Shown: positions 16,486 to 26,260, counted from the first letter of the stretch. The stretch: 64,000 nt of DNA from Asanoa sp. WMMD1127 (GCF_029626225.1 NZ_JARUBP010000001.1:1984001-2048000), one strand, 5' to 3'. Notes: generated by a model not told the origin, from the sequence alone. Translations and numbers: made by a program.

Positions 16486-17919
16486 GTGGGCATCATCCTG
16501 TTCGTCGGCCTCGCCTTCGTCGTCATCGGTCTGATTCACCTTTATCTCTGGAAACGGCTCGTCAAGGACACCACGCGGCCCGGGCGGTGGCGGCGCGTCG
16601 GGGCCGGGGTCGCGGTTGTGCTCGGGCTGTTGGTGCCGGCCACCCTCATCGGCACGCGAACCGGGGTCACGGCGCTCGCCTGGCCCGGCTATCTGTGGAT
16701 CGCGCTGATGTTCTACCTGCTCGTCGTGCTGGTCCTGCTGGAGATCCCGATGCTGCTGGCGCGCATCGTGCTCCGCCGCCGTGCCGCCCAGCCCGCCGCG
16801 CAACGGGTCGGCCAGACGGTTGGGACCCGCCTCGCCGACGGCCCAGAAGACCGCTCCGCATTCACCGACCACACCGCCGCCGGGGACGGGAAGCGACCCG
16901 CGACCACGAACGACCACACCACCGCCGCGGACGCCACGCCAACCGCAGCCACGAACGACCACACAACCGCCGCCGACGCCACGCCAACCGCAGCCACGAA
17001 CGACCACACCACCGCCGCCGACGCCGCGCCAACCGCGGCCACGGACGACCACACCGCCGATGACGAGCCTGGGGCGCCCGCCGGGATCGAGCGGCGGTTG
17101 GTGCTCGCGCGGGGCGCTGCCATCTTCGCCGGGCTGACCGCCGCCGGGATCACCGGCTACGGCGTCCGCACCGCCCTCGGCTCGCCTCGGCTCGATCGCG
17201 TCCAGATCACCCTGGCCAAGCTTCCGCGCACCATGGACGGCCTGCGGATCGCCACCGTGTCCGACATCCACCTCGGGCCCCTCGCCGGCCGCGCGCACAC
17301 CGAGCGCGTCGTCGCGGCGATCAACCGGACTCAGGCCGACATCGTCGCTGTCGTCGGGGACCTCGTCGACGGGAGCGTGAGCGAGCTCGGCGCCGCGGCC
17401 GCTCCGCTGCGCGAGATCCAATCGCGCCACGGCGCGTTCTTCGTGACCGGTAACCACGAGTACTACTCCGGCGCCGAGGAGTGGCTGGCCGAGGTCGAGC
17501 GGCTCGGCATCCGGACGTTGCGCAACCAGCGCCAGCTCATCCGCGCCAACGGTGGCGCGATCGACCTCGCCGGTGTCAACGACATCGCGGGGGAAGGCAC
17601 GAGCACCGGCGGCCCCGACATCCCGGGCACGTTGAAGGACCGCGACCCCAAAATTCCAGTCGTGCTGCTCGCCCACCAGCCCGTCCAGGTGCACGACGCC
17701 GCCGAGCACGGCGTGGACCTCCAACTGTCCGGGCACACGCACGGCGGGCAGATGGTGCCGTTCAACTACGCGGTGCGGCTCGAACAGCCGGTGGTCAGTG
17801 GCTACGGCCGGTTCAGGGACACCCAGCTCTACGTCACCAACGGCGCCGGGTTCTGGGGGCCGCCGGTGCGTGTGGGCGCACCACCACAAGTCACCCTTGT
17901 GGAGCTTCGCAGCGCATAA
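16486..17919 (+). CDS. Membrane-anchored metallophosphoesterase
   Basis: A 477-residue protein: four hydrophobic segments (residues ~3-20, 38-57, 65-90 and ~205-225), a disordered linker of 15-residue repeats between the third and fourth, then a calcineurin-like phosphoesterase domain. The metal ligands are in 'VSDIHLGPLAG' (DxH), 'VVGDLVDG' (GD), 'VTGNHEYYSG' (GNHE), 'LLAHQP' and 'LSGHTHGGQM' (GHTH). The family includes enzymes acting on phospholipids such as UDP-diacylglucosamine; the substrate is unknown. It begins with GTG directly after the moaD stop. Confidence 0.87.
   Translation: MGIILFVGLAFVVIGLIHLYLWKRLVKDTTRPGRWRRVGAGVAVVLGLLVPATLIGTRTGVTALAWPGYLWIALMFYLLVVLVLLEIPMLLARIVLRRRAAQPAAQRVGQTVGTRLADGPEDRSAFTDHTAAGDGKRPATTNDHTTAADATPTAATNDHTTAADATPTAATNDHTTAADAAPTAATDDHTADDEPGAPAGIERRLVLARGAAIFAGLTAAGITGYGVRTALGSPRLDRVQITLAKLPRTMDGLRIATVSDIHLGPLAGRAHTERVVAAINRTQADIVAVVGDLVDGSVSELGAAAAPLREIQSRHGAFFVTGNHEYYSGAEEWLAEVERLGIRTLRNQRQLIRANGGAIDLAGVNDIAGEGTSTGGPDIPGTLKDRDPKIPVVLLAHQPVQVHDAAEHGVDLQLSGHTHGGQMVPFNYAVRLEQPVVSGYGRFRDTQLYVTNGAGFWGPPVRVGAPPQVTLVELRSA
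16906..17064 (+). repeat. In-frame 45-bp tandem repeat in the metallophosphoesterase linker
   Basis: Units start at 16906, 16951 and 16996, each coding 'TNDHTTAADATPTAA' with minor changes; a truncated unit starts at 17041. The 15-residue unit keeps the frame, so copy number can change linker length without breaking the protein. Confidence 0.9.
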
Positions 17920-17988
17920 CGCTGTGCGACACGCCGCACCACGGTGGACGGTCACAAGATTCCGGCGCGGGGCATGGCACTATGCGGC

Positions 17989-20900
17989 GTGCTCCCGTAC
18001 AGCGCCGCACCCTTCGTCGCGGATCTGCACATCCACTCCAAGTACTCCCGCGCCTGCAGTCGCGACCTCACCCTGCCCAACCTCGCGCTGTGGGCGCGCC
18101 GCAAAGGCATCACCCTTCTCGGCACCGGCGATTTCACCCACCCGGCCTGGTACGACCACCTGAAAGAGCACCTGCAGCCGGCCGAGCCCGGCCTGTTCCG
18201 GCTCAGCCGCGACGCCGAGCAGGAGATCACCCGTCAGCTCCCACCGCGCCTGGCCGGCTCCGAGGAGCGGGTCAGGTTCGCGCTCTCGGTCGAGATCTCC
18301 ACCATCTACAAACGGGACGACCGCACGCGCAAGGTGCACCACCTGATCTACCTGCCCGACCTGGACGCGGTCGCGCGGTTCAACACCGCGCTCGGGCGGA
18401 TCGGCAACCTCGCCTCCGACGGCCGGCCGATCCTCGGTCTCGACTCCCGTGACCTCCTCGAGATCACCCTCGAGGCCAGCCCGGACGGCTACCTCGTCCC
18501 GGCGCACATCTGGACGCCGTGGTTCTCGGCGCTCGGCAGCAAGTCCGGCTTCGACGCGATCGCTGACTGCTACGCCGACCTCGCCGACCACATCTTCGCC
18601 GTCGAGACGGGCCTCAGCTCCGACCCGGCGATGAACTGGCGCGTCTCCAGCCTCGACCGCTACCAGCTTGTGTCCAACTCGGACGCTCACTCGCCGCCGG
18701 CCCTGGCCCGCGAGGCCACGGTGCTGGCCACCGACCTCGACTACTTCGCCGTGCGCGAGGCCCTGCGCACCGGCGACGGCCTGGCCGGCACCCTGGAGTT
18801 CTTCCCGGAAGAGGGCAAGTACCACGCCGACGGCCACCGCCTCTGCTGCGTCAACTGGGAACCGGAGCGCACGAGACAAGCCGGTGGCCTCTGCCCCGAA
18901 TGCCACAAACCCCTGACCGTCGGCGTCCTCAGCCGCGTGGAAGACCTGGCCGACCGACATGACGGAAAAATCCGGCCCAACGCCAAGCCAGTCCAACACC
19001 TCCTCGCCTTGGCCGAAATCCTGGGCGAGATCGCCGGCGTGGGCCCACGGTCCAAGACAGTCGAGGGCAAGCTCAACACCCTCGTCGCCGCCCTCGGCCC
19101 CGAGCTGACCATCCTCCGCGACACCCCGCTCGACGACATCAAGAAGGTCGGCGGCGACCACCTCGAAGAAGCCATCCGCCGACTCCGCCGCGGCGAGGTG
19201 CACCGCACCCCGGGCTACGACGGCGCCTACGGCATCATCCGCGTCTTCGACAAGCACGAGCTCCCGAGCAACGCGACCCAGGCCGACACGCTCTTCGACG
19301 TACCGCCGCAAACCAAGCGGAAGCCCAAGGACCGCCCGTCGGAGGGATCAGCCCGGCGTGGCCCCGTCAAGCGGGTCGAGCCGCAGCCCGTCGAGGCCCC
19401 GATCCCACCACCGCAGCAGGTCTCGCCGCACGAGCCGTTCGAGCCGATGCTCGCCGGCATGGAAGAGGTCGGCACCGGCCTGCTCGACCGCCTCGACGCG
19501 ATGCAGCGGGTCGCCGCCTCCGCGCCCGGCGGGCCGATGCTGATCGTCGCCGGCCCCGGCACGGGCAAGACCCGTACGCTCACCCACCGCATCGCCTACC
19601 TGTGCGCCGAACTCAACGTGCAGCCCGACCACTGCCTGGCGATCACGTTCACCAGGCGGGCCGCCGAGGAGCTGCGCACCAGGCTCGACGGCCTGCTCGG
19701 CCCCGTCGCCGCCGACATCACCGTCGCCACGTTCCACTCGCTCGGCCTGACGATCCTCCGTGAGAACGCGGCCGCCGCCGGCCTTCCGGAAGACTTCCGG
19801 ATCGCCGACGACACCGAGCGGGAAGCGGCCCGCAAGGAAGCCGGCGACGACGACGCCACGTACGGCAAACTGCTGCGCGACAAGGACCTGGTCGACCTCG
19901 ACGAGCTGGTCGGCCTGCCGCTCGAGCTGCTGCGCAAGGACCCCGACCTGGTCGACCGCTACCAGGGCCGGTGGCGGTGGATCTTCGTCGACGAGTACCA
20001 GGACGTCGACGAGACCCAGTACGAACTGCTCCGCCTGCTCTGCCCGCCCGACGGCAACCTCTGCGCGATCGGCGACCCCGACCAGGCGATCTACTCGTTC
20101 CGGGGCGCCGACGTCGCCTACTTCATGCGCTTCGCCGAGGACTTCACCGACGCCCGCCCGGTCCGGCTGACCCGGAACTACCGGTCGTCCGCGCCGATCC
20201 TCGCGGCCGCGGTGCAGGCCATCGCGCCGCAGTCGCTGGTCCGCGGCCGCCGGCTCGACCCGGCCCGCCTCGACCCCGAAGCACCGCTGGTCGGCCGCTA
20301 CCCCGCGACCTCCGCGACGGACGAGGCCGACTTCGTCGCCCGTACCATCGACGACCTGGTCGGTGGCCTTTCCCACCGGTCGCTGGACTCGGGCCGGATC
20401 AGCGGCAACGCGGCCGGCGTCTCGTTCTCGGACGTCGCCGTCCTCTACCGCACCGACCAGCAGGCCGCCCCGATCGTCGAGGCGCTGTCGCGGGCCGGCA
20501 TTCCGGTGCAGAAGCGCTCACACAACCGACTACGCGACCGCCCGGGCGTCGACGCCATCGCCCGCGAGCTGCGGCTGGCCGGCGAGCAAGGGCCACTGCA
20601 CGCCCGCGTACGCAGAGCCGGTCAGCTCCTCGCCAAACGTTTCGCCCAGCCCACCCTGGACACCACGACCGGCACCCCGACCCCGCCGGACGTCTGGTCG
20701 GCCGTCGAACTGCTCACCCCGCTCGCCGTGCGCTGCGGTGACGACCTCGAGCAGTTCCTCGCCCAGCTGGCCACCGGCGCCGAGGTCGACGCGCTCGACC
20801 CGCGCGCGGAGGCGGTCACCCTGCTCACGCTGCACGCCGCGAAGGGCCTCGAGTTCCCCGTGGTCTTCCTGGTCGGCGTCGAGGACGGCCTGCTCCCGCT

Positions 20901-21141
20901 GCGCATGTTCGACCGCACCACCGACGACGACCTCGCCGAGGAACGCCGGCTGTTCTTCGTCGGCCTGACCCGCGCGCAGGACCGCCTCTACGTCTCGCAC
21001 GCCCAGCGCCGCTTCCGACTCGGCACCGAACGCGAGACCGGCCCGTCGCCGTTCCTCGACGCCATCGACGCGGGCCTGTTCGAGCGGCTCGGCGCGACCG
21101 AGGAACGCCGACCCAAGGATCGTCAGCTCCGCCTGATCTGA
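17989..21141 (+). CDS. PHP phosphoesterase - UvrD/PcrA helicase fusion
   Basis: A fusion of about 1050 residues. The N-terminal ~430 residues are a PHP-family metallophosphoesterase: 'ADLHIHSKYSRACSRD', 'LLGTGDFTHP', 'VEIS', 'SNSDAHSPP', with a zinc-type 'CCVNW'...'CPEC' cluster and a helix-hairpin-helix-like tail. After a Pro-rich linker comes a complete SF1A helicase: 'VAGPGTGKTRTLT', 'ITFTRRAAEEL', 'VDEYQDVDETQYELL', 'GDPDQAIYSFRGAD', 'LTRNYRS', 'TLHAAKGLEFPVVFLVG' and 'EERRLFFVGLTRAQDRLY'. It is probably involved in DNA repair or processing. GTG at 17989 was chosen by homology to the PHP start; ATG at 17974 and GTG at 17944 are possible. Confidence 0.85.
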   Translation: MLPYSAAPFVADLHIHSKYSRACSRDLTLPNLALWARRKGITLLGTGDFTHPAWYDHLKEHLQPAEPGLFRLSRDAEQEITRQLPPRLAGSEERVRFALSVEISTIYKRDDRTRKVHHLIYLPDLDAVARFNTALGRIGNLASDGRPILGLDSRDLLEITLEASPDGYLVPAHIWTPWFSALGSKSGFDAIADCYADLADHIFAVETGLSSDPAMNWRVSSLDRYQLVSNSDAHSPPALAREATVLATDLDYFAVREALRTGDGLAGTLEFFPEEGKYHADGHRLCCVNWEPERTRQAGGLCPECHKPLTVGVLSRVEDLADRHDGKIRPNAKPVQHLLALAEILGEIAGVGPRSKTVEGKLNTLVAALGPELTILRDTPLDDIKKVGGDHLEEAIRRLRRGEVHRTPGYDGAYGIIRVFDKHELPSNATQADTLFDVPPQTKRKPKDRPSEGSARRGPVKRVEPQPVEAPIPPPQQVSPHEPFEPMLAGMEEVGTGLLDRLDAMQRVAASAPGGPMLIVAGPGTGKTRTLTHRIAYLCAELNVQPDHCLAITFTRRAAEELRTRLDGLLGPVAADITVATFHSLGLTILRENAAAAGLPEDFRIADDTEREAARKEAGDDDATYGKLLRDKDLVDLDELVGLPLELLRKDPDLVDRYQGRWRWIFVDEYQDVDETQYELLRLLCPPDGNLCAIGDPDQAIYSFRGADVAYFMRFAEDFTDARPVRLTRNYRSSAPILAAAVQAIAPQSLVRGRRLDPARLDPEAPLVGRYPATSATDEADFVARTIDDLVGGLSHRSLDSGRISGNAAGVSFSDVAVLYRTDQQAAPIVEALSRAGIPVQKRSHNRLRDRPGVDAIARELRLAGEQGPLHARVRRAGQLLAKRFAQPTLDTTTGTPTPPDVWSAVELLTPLAVRCGDDLEQFLAQLATGAEVDALDPRAEAVTLLTLHAAKGLEFPVVFLVGVEDGLLPLRMFDRTTDDDLAEERRLFFVGLTRAQDRLYVSHAQRRFRLGTERETGPSPFLDAIDAGLFERLGATEERRPKDRQLRLI

Positions 21142-21259
21142 CCTGGCAACCCGGCCAGGGTAGGTTTGGCGCGGTTCCGGGAGGTGAGCACCGCCCGGTC
21201 AGACGCTACGGTGACCAGAGCCACCGATGAGTGAACTCCCTCGGCCAGGAGGAACGTCC

Positions 21260-22114
21260 ATGTCGAACTACGGACCGCCGAACGGTGGGCCGTACCCGGG
21301 CCACGACCCCTACGGCCAGCCATCGGACCCTTGGGGCGGCCAAGGCCAGAGCGGCCAGGGCGGCCAGGGCGGCGGCCACGACCCGTGGGGCGGGCAGCCG
21401 CAGTCCAGCCCACCCGGCGGACCCGGCTCACCGACCTACGGCGGCGACTACGGCCAGAGCGGCGGCAACCCGTACGACTCGGGCTACCCGCAACAGCAGC
21501 CGGGCTACGGCCAACCGACCTACGGCGGCCAGGGCTACGGCCAGCAAGGCTATGGGCAGCAAGGCTACGGCCAGCAGGGCTACGGCCAGCCCACCCAGCA
21601 GTACGACCAGAACTTCCCGCAGTACGGCACCGAACCCGCCTGGACCACACCCGAGGAACCCCCGCGCAAGAAGCGCTTCAGCCCGGTCCTCGCCCTGGTC
21701 ATCGTGCTCTCGGTGCTCGTGTGCGGCGGCGGCGCGGCGGCCGTCTGGTTCGTCGGCCGGCCCGACGACCCCCAGAAGACCGCCAGCCAGACCACTCCGA
21801 CGGAGTCGACCGCGCCGACCGAGGAGCCGACGAAGTCAGCGGCGCCCGACCCCGAGTCGTCCGCCGACGCCCGCTTCGTCAAGAAGGGCCAGTGCGTCAA
21901 GAACGTCGGCACGAGCACCGACCCCAAGCTCGAGATCGCCAAGTGCGCGACGAAGACCTACCAGGTGCTGGCCAGGTTCGACGAGGCCACCACCGGTCAG
22001 GACGACGCGGAGAAGAAGTGCAAGGACGTCGACGGCTACACCGACTGGTACTTCTTCGACAGCCCGCTCGACCTCAACGACTACGTGCTCTGCCTCAAGC
22101 TGCGCAACAGCTAA
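21260..22114 (+). CDS. Membrane-anchored protein with Gly/Tyr/Gln-rich N-terminus (LppU/SCO3897-like)
   Basis: A 284-residue protein. The N-terminal ~135 residues are Gly/Pro/Gln/Tyr-rich with 'QQGYG' pentads; one transmembrane helix ('[20 protein letters not shown]') follows, then a Thr/Pro-rich stalk and a small extracellular domain with several cysteines ('[10 protein letters not shown]', '[12 protein letters not shown]', '[14 protein letters not shown]', 'YVLCLKL'). The cytoplasm-to-outside layout resembles the LppU/SCO3897 type of actinobacterial proteins. ATG at 21260 has AGGAGGA upstream. No enzymatic motif is visible. Confidence 0.72.
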   Translation: MSNYGPPNGGPYPGHDPYGQPSDPWGGQGQSGQGGQGGGHDPWGGQPQSSPPGGPGSPTYGGDYGQSGGNPYDSGYPQQQPGYGQPTYGGQGYGQQGYGQQGYGQQGYGQPTQQYDQNFPQYGTEPAWTTPEEPPRKKRFSPVLALVIVLSVLVCGGGAAAVWFVGRPDDPQKTASQTTPTESTAPTEEPTKSAAPDPESSADARFVKKGQCVKNVGTSTDPKLEIAKCATKTYQVLARFDEATTGQDDAEKKCKDVDGYTDWYFFDSPLDLNDYVLCLKLRNS

Positions 22115-22120
22115 CGCAAA

Positions 22121-22215
22121 CTAGCGCGATCTAGCCACGGCGCTAGAGAGCGCTAGAAGCCGCCAGACCACGACACGCCGTACCGTCGTCTACGCATTTC
22201 TAGAGTCTTTCCTAG
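22121..22215. promoter_or_regulatory. Cluster of six CTAG half-sites, helically phased
   Basis: CTAG occurs at 22121, 22131, 22143, 22153, 22200 and 22212, with spacings of 10, 12, 10 and 12 bp inside the clusters. It lies in the 123-bp gap upstream of the AAA ATPase gene. CTAG is normally rare in bacterial DNA, so six copies in 95 bp suggest an operator array. This is inference from spacing only. Confidence 0.45.
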
Positions 22216-22237
22216 ATCGACCGATACGGTCATCGAC

Positions 22238-23443
22238 ATGGATCCGGTGCGCAACCCCTACGCACCCGGTGCCGGTCAGCGGCCGCCGGAGCTGGCCGGG
22301 CGCGACCGCGAGCTCGACGTCTTCGACGTGGTGCTCGAACGCGTCGCCCGCGGCCGCCCCGAGCGCAGCCTGGTGCTGACCGGCCTGCGCGGTGTCGGCA
22401 AGACGGTGCTGCTCAACTCGCTGCGGTCACAGGCGATCGGGCGGCTCTGGGGCACGGGCAAGATCGAGGCGCGGCCCGACCAGTCGCTGCGCCGCCCGGT
22501 CGCGGCCGCCCTGCACATGGCGGTGCGGGAGCTCGCGCCCCGCCATCGCGCCCCCGACCGGATCGACGAGTTCCTCGGCGTGCTCAAGGCCTTCGCGCTG
22601 CGGGCCAACCAGGCCAACGCGAAGCTGCGCGACCGCTGGCAGCCCGGCATCGACGTGCCGGCGAAGAGCGGCCGGGCCGACTCCGGCGACATCGAGATCG
22701 ACCTGGTCGAGCTGTTCACCGACGCGGCGGCCGTGGCCACCGACGTCGGCACCGGCGTCGCGCTCTTCATCGACGAGATGCAGGACGTGCCGCCCGACGA
22801 CGTCTCGGCCCTGTGCGCCGCCTGCCACGAGCTTTCCCAGCTCGGTGCGCCGCTGATCGTGGTCGGCGCCGGGCTGCCGCACCTGCCCGCCGTGCTCTCG
22901 GCGGCCAAGTCCTACTCGGAGCGACTCTTCCGCTACCAGCGGATCGACCGGCTCGACCGGATCGCGGCCGACCAGGCGCTCGGCGCGCCGGCGGCCCGGG
23001 AGGAGGTCGAATACGAGCCCAAGGCCCTCGACCTCCTCTACGAGAAGTCCGGCGGATACCCCTACTTCGTCCAGGCCTACGGGAAGGCGACCTGGGACCA
23101 CGCCCCGCGTACGCCGATCACCGCCGACGACGTCCGGGTGGCCGCGCCGGAGGCCGAGGCCGAGCTCGCCGTGGGGTTCTTCGGGTCCCGCTTCGAGCGC
23201 GCGACGCCGGCCGAGCGCGAATACATGCGCGCGATGGCGACCCTGTCCGCCGCGGACCGCGGGGACGACATGGACCTGGCCGTCGCGACCGCCGACGTCG
23301 CGCAGGCGCTGGGCCGCAAGCCCGCCAGCCTGTCGCCGGCCCGGGATGCCCTGATCAAGAAGGGTCTCATCTACTCCGGCGAGCGAGGCACGGTCGCGTT
23401 CACCGTTCCCCACTTCGGACGCTATCTGCGTACGCAGCCATGA
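22238..23443 (+). CDS. AAA ATPase (ORC/Cdc6-like, AAA_16 type) with C-terminal winged helix
   Basis: A 401-residue ATPase. 'PPELAGRDRELDVFDVVLER' is the AAA_16 lead-in, 'LTGLRGVGKTVLLNSL' the Walker A, 'ALFIDEMQDVPPD' the Walker B, 'LIVVGAGLP' sensor I and 'EKSGGYPYFVQAY' the lid region. The last 80 residues look like a winged helix ('KPASLSPARDALIKKGLIY'). Such stand-alone proteins are often called Orc1/Cdc6-like in actinobacteria, but function is unproven. ATG start; preceded by a CTAG-rich region. Confidence 0.8.
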   Translation: MDPVRNPYAPGAGQRPPELAGRDRELDVFDVVLERVARGRPERSLVLTGLRGVGKTVLLNSLRSQAIGRLWGTGKIEARPDQSLRRPVAAALHMAVRELAPRHRAPDRIDEFLGVLKAFALRANQANAKLRDRWQPGIDVPAKSGRADSGDIEIDLVELFTDAAAVATDVGTGVALFIDEMQDVPPDDVSALCAACHELSQLGAPLIVVGAGLPHLPAVLSAAKSYSERLFRYQRIDRLDRIAADQALGAPAAREEVEYEPKALDLLYEKSGGYPYFVQAYGKATWDHAPRTPITADDVRVAAPEAEAELAVGFFGSRFERATPAEREYMRAMATLSAADRGDDMDLAVATADVAQALGRKPASLSPARDALIKKGLIYSGERGTVAFTVPHFGRYLRTQP

Positions 23444-23494
23444 GTCGCACTGTTTGGGGGATACCGCGACCTCCGACGGGGTAAGAACTAGACC

Positions 23495-24103
23495 ATGAGT
23501 CCCGTACGCACGGTCGCGCGCCTGTTCCTCAGCACGATCTTCGTCGTCAGTGGCGCCCGCTCGGTCGCCCGTCCGACGGCGTTCGTGCCCCGGGCCCAGA
23601 AGGTGGCCGACAAGGTCGGTCCGCTGTTCGAGAAGGCGCCCGACAAGTTCCCCACCGACCCGGCCTCCCTCGTGCGGATCAACGGGGCGGCACAGGTGTT
23701 GGCCGGCCTGATGCTGGCCAGGGGGCGGCTGACCCGGCCGGCGGCGGTCGTGCTGGCCAGCACGCTCGTGCCGACCACACTGGCCGCGCATCCCTTCTGG
23801 ACGATCAAGGACCCGATCGAGCGCCGCCACCAGGAAACGCACTTCATGAAAAACCTGGGTCTCTTCGGCGGCCTGTTGCTCGCGGCGACCGACACCCAGG
23901 GCCGTCCGGGCCTGGCCTGGCGGGCGAGCCACTATGCGGGACACAGCCGGCACGCGCTCGAGCACGGCCGGCACAACCTGGAGCATGGACTGCACTCGAT
24001 CGGGCACAGCGGACAGTCCCTGCGCCGAGCAGCCAAGACGGCCCGACGCGAAGCCAAGATCGCCTACAAGGCGGCTGCGGCCGGGCGCAAGCTACCGAGC
24101 TGA
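23495..24103 (+). CDS. DoxX-family membrane protein
   Basis: A 202-residue protein with three to four hydrophobic segments in the first 130 residues. It opens 'VARLFLSTIFVVSGARSV' and continues 'LVRINGAAQVLAGLMLARG' and 'HFMKNLGLFGGLLLAATD', the DoxX/SURF4 pattern. The C-terminal 70 residues are a His/Arg-rich tail with 'HALEHGRHNLEHGLHSIGH', which may bind metal or acidic partners; this tail is not part of the core family. ATG start. Confidence 0.78.
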   Translation: MSPVRTVARLFLSTIFVVSGARSVARPTAFVPRAQKVADKVGPLFEKAPDKFPTDPASLVRINGAAQVLAGLMLARGRLTRPAAVVLASTLVPTTLAAHPFWTIKDPIERRHQETHFMKNLGLFGGLLLAATDTQGRPGLAWRASHYAGHSRHALEHGRHNLEHGLHSIGHSGQSLRRAAKTARREAKIAYKAAAAGRKLPS

Positions 24104-24286
24104 ATCCGGGCAGTAACGACCCGAAACGCATGAACTGGTCGCCCTGCGTTAACGCGGACGAAATGTCGCGAACTAGTGTGGGATCGGACACGGTCAGATA
24201 ACGCCGCGGGTGACGTAACACGGGCCCCTCTAGGCTCGATACGGACCAGGACGGCACATCACAAAGGGTACGGGGGTGGCCACGCC

Positions 24287-25750
24287 ATGCCGGCGACCGT
24301 CGGAAGACGGATGGACCGCCTCGTCCAACCCAGCAGCCCTGTCCGTGGGATCTACAGTCGGAACCTCGTGCGCCTCGGCCTCATCGCCGGCGCGTTCGTC
24401 ACGGCCTGGTACGCCATCGGTGCGTTCGGACGGCCGTACAACTTCTTCGACATGAAGATCTACCACGGTGCGGCTGTCTGGTGGGCGAGCGGACGCGATC
24501 TCTACGCCTACGCGGCGCCGGACACCGGGCTGGGGTTCACGTACCCACCCTTCGCCGGCCTGTTGATGCTGCCGATATCGCGGGTGCCGTTCGCGGCCGC
24601 CGCCTGGATCAACGTGGTCGCCAGCCTGCTGGCGCTGGCCGTCGTCATGTGGGCGCTGCTCGGCCCGATCGCCCGCCGCTACGGCTGGACCCGCTGGTTC
24701 GCCGTCGGCCTGGCCGTCCCCGCCGCCGCCGCGATCGAGCCCGTTCGCGAGTCGCTCGGCTACGGCCAGATCAACCTGCTGCTGTTCCTGCTGGTCATGG
24801 CCGACCTGGTCGCGCTGCGCTGGCGCGCACGGACCAGCGCCGGCTTCACGCCGACCGGCGGCGCGCTGACGCGCTTCGTCCGCAGCGGCGCCTGGGCCGG
24901 CGTCGGCATCGGCCTCGCCGCGTCGATCAAGCTGACCCCGGCCCTGTTCGTGATCTACCTGCTGGTCACGAAGCAGTGGCGGGCCGCGATGACGGCGGTG
25001 GCCACCGCGATCGGCGTCAGCGCGGCGACGTTCATGGTCGCCGGCAAGGACTCGGCCGCGTACTTCCTGCGGGTGATCTGGGAAACCGAACGCGTCGGCC
25101 AGGCCGACATGACGCCCAACCAGTCGCTTGCCGGCGTGCTCGCCCGGCTATACGACACACCCGAGGCGCCGACGCTGCTGTGGCTCTCGTTCGCCTTGCT
25201 GGTCTTCGCGCTCGGCCTGTCCCGCGCCGCCCGCGCCCACGCCGACGGCGACGAGCTCACCGCGTTCGTCCTGGTCGGACTGACCGCCAACGTGATCAGC
25301 CCGATCTCCTGGAGCCACCACCTGACCTTCGTCATCCCGGCGATCCTGGTGCTGGCCGACGCGGCGATGCGCCGCCGCGACGCGAGCAAGGGCCTGGAAA
25401 GCGGCCGACGCCTCACCCGCCGCGGCCTGACACCCAGCGCCGGCATGGGCGGCCTGGCGCCGCTACGCACACCGATCTGGTTCCCGGCCCTGACCGGCCT
25501 CCGCCACGCCAGCGCCGCGATCTTCGTCTACCTGCTGTTCCTCGTCTCGCCGATCTGGCCCTACGAGCACCAACTCCCCGAATATTCGCACTACGAGGAC
25601 GGCCTCTGGGGCGCCCTCATGGAGAACTCGCTCGCGCTCGCCCTGATCGTGCTGGTCGCCGCCCTACCGTGGCGGCCCGGCGCGGAGCCGGCCTTCTACC
25701 CCGAGAAGGCGATCCGCATCGACCGGCGGGCGATTCACCAGAAGATCTGA
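24287..25750 (+). CDS. GT87-family (DUF2029) membrane glycosyltransferase
   Basis: A 487-residue polytopic protein with about ten hydrophobic segments, of the GT-C superfamily (GT87, which includes polyprenyl-phosphomannose-dependent mannosyltransferases such as PimE). Diagnostic parts are 'FFDMKIYHGAAVWWASGRDL' (the early-loop Asp), 'GFTYPPFAGLLMLP', 'SLGYGQINLLLFLLV', 'SIKLTPALFVIYLLV' and 'PISWSHHLTFVIP'. It probably transfers a sugar from a lipid donor on the outer face of the membrane. The ATG at 24287 is preceded by GGGGGTGG. Confidence 0.85.
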   Translation: MPATVGRRMDRLVQPSSPVRGIYSRNLVRLGLIAGAFVTAWYAIGAFGRPYNFFDMKIYHGAAVWWASGRDLYAYAAPDTGLGFTYPPFAGLLMLPISRVPFAAAAWINVVASLLALAVVMWALLGPIARRYGWTRWFAVGLAVPAAAAIEPVRESLGYGQINLLLFLLVMADLVALRWRARTSAGFTPTGGALTRFVRSGAWAGVGIGLAASIKLTPALFVIYLLVTKQWRAAMTAVATAIGVSAATFMVAGKDSAAYFLRVIWETERVGQADMTPNQSLAGVLARLYDTPEAPTLLWLSFALLVFALGLSRAARAHADGDELTAFVLVGLTANVISPISWSHHLTFVIPAILVLADAAMRRRDASKGLESGRRLTRRGLTPSAGMGGLAPLRTPIWFPALTGLRHASAAIFVYLLFLVSPIWPYEHQLPEYSHYEDGLWGALMENSLALALIVLVAALPWRPGAEPAFYPEKAIRIDRRAIHQKI

Positions 25751-25777
25751 TGCTTGTCCCGGGCCCGTCGGGGGAAC

Positions 25778-26000
25778 GTCGCTCCCGCCGGGCCCGATTC
25801 CATGGGCTCTGGATCCGGTCCCGGGTTCGCGGTGGGCGCGACCGTCGCTCCCGCCGGGCCCGATCCATTGGATCTAGATCCGGTCCCGGGTTCGCGGTGG
25901 GCGCGACCGTCGCTCCCGCCGGGCCCGATCCATAGCATCCAGATCCGGTCCCGGGTTCGCGGTGGGCGCGACCGTCGCTCCCGCCGGGCCCCGCTCGCTT
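25778..26000. repeat. Tandem repeat array, 65-66-bp period
   Basis: GTCGCTCCCGCCGGGCCC recurs at 25778, 25844, 25909 and 25974. Between copies the unit contains 'GGTCCCGGGTTCGCGGTGGG', and the bases around GATCCAT vary. It occupies most of the 510-bp gap between the GT87 gene and moaE (25751-26260); the rest of the gap has no recognisable gene. Confidence 0.85.
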
Positions 26001-26260
26001 CGCGTCGCTCTCCGCGTCCGCGCTGGGTCGCGGACCCTTCCTCTCAGCTGGACTGGCACGCGGGCGGGGAGCGCCCGCGCATCGTGCATCGCACCGCGAA
26101 CAGGCGTCCCGCGAGGTCGCCGCGGCCTTCGGACGGCGGGCCGCTCAGCGAGATCGAGTGCGGTTGGCGCGCTCCAGGTCGCTGATCTGGACCGGCTTGC
26201 CGGCCGTTGGCGTGCAATGGCGGTGTCGCCGAAGTGGTCGGTTGGACGGCGTGGCGTCGG

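Noticed and set aside
26001-26260. Possible small genes after the 65-bp array
   Set aside because: Short frames here lack start signals and domains and read as by-products of GC-rich sequence.
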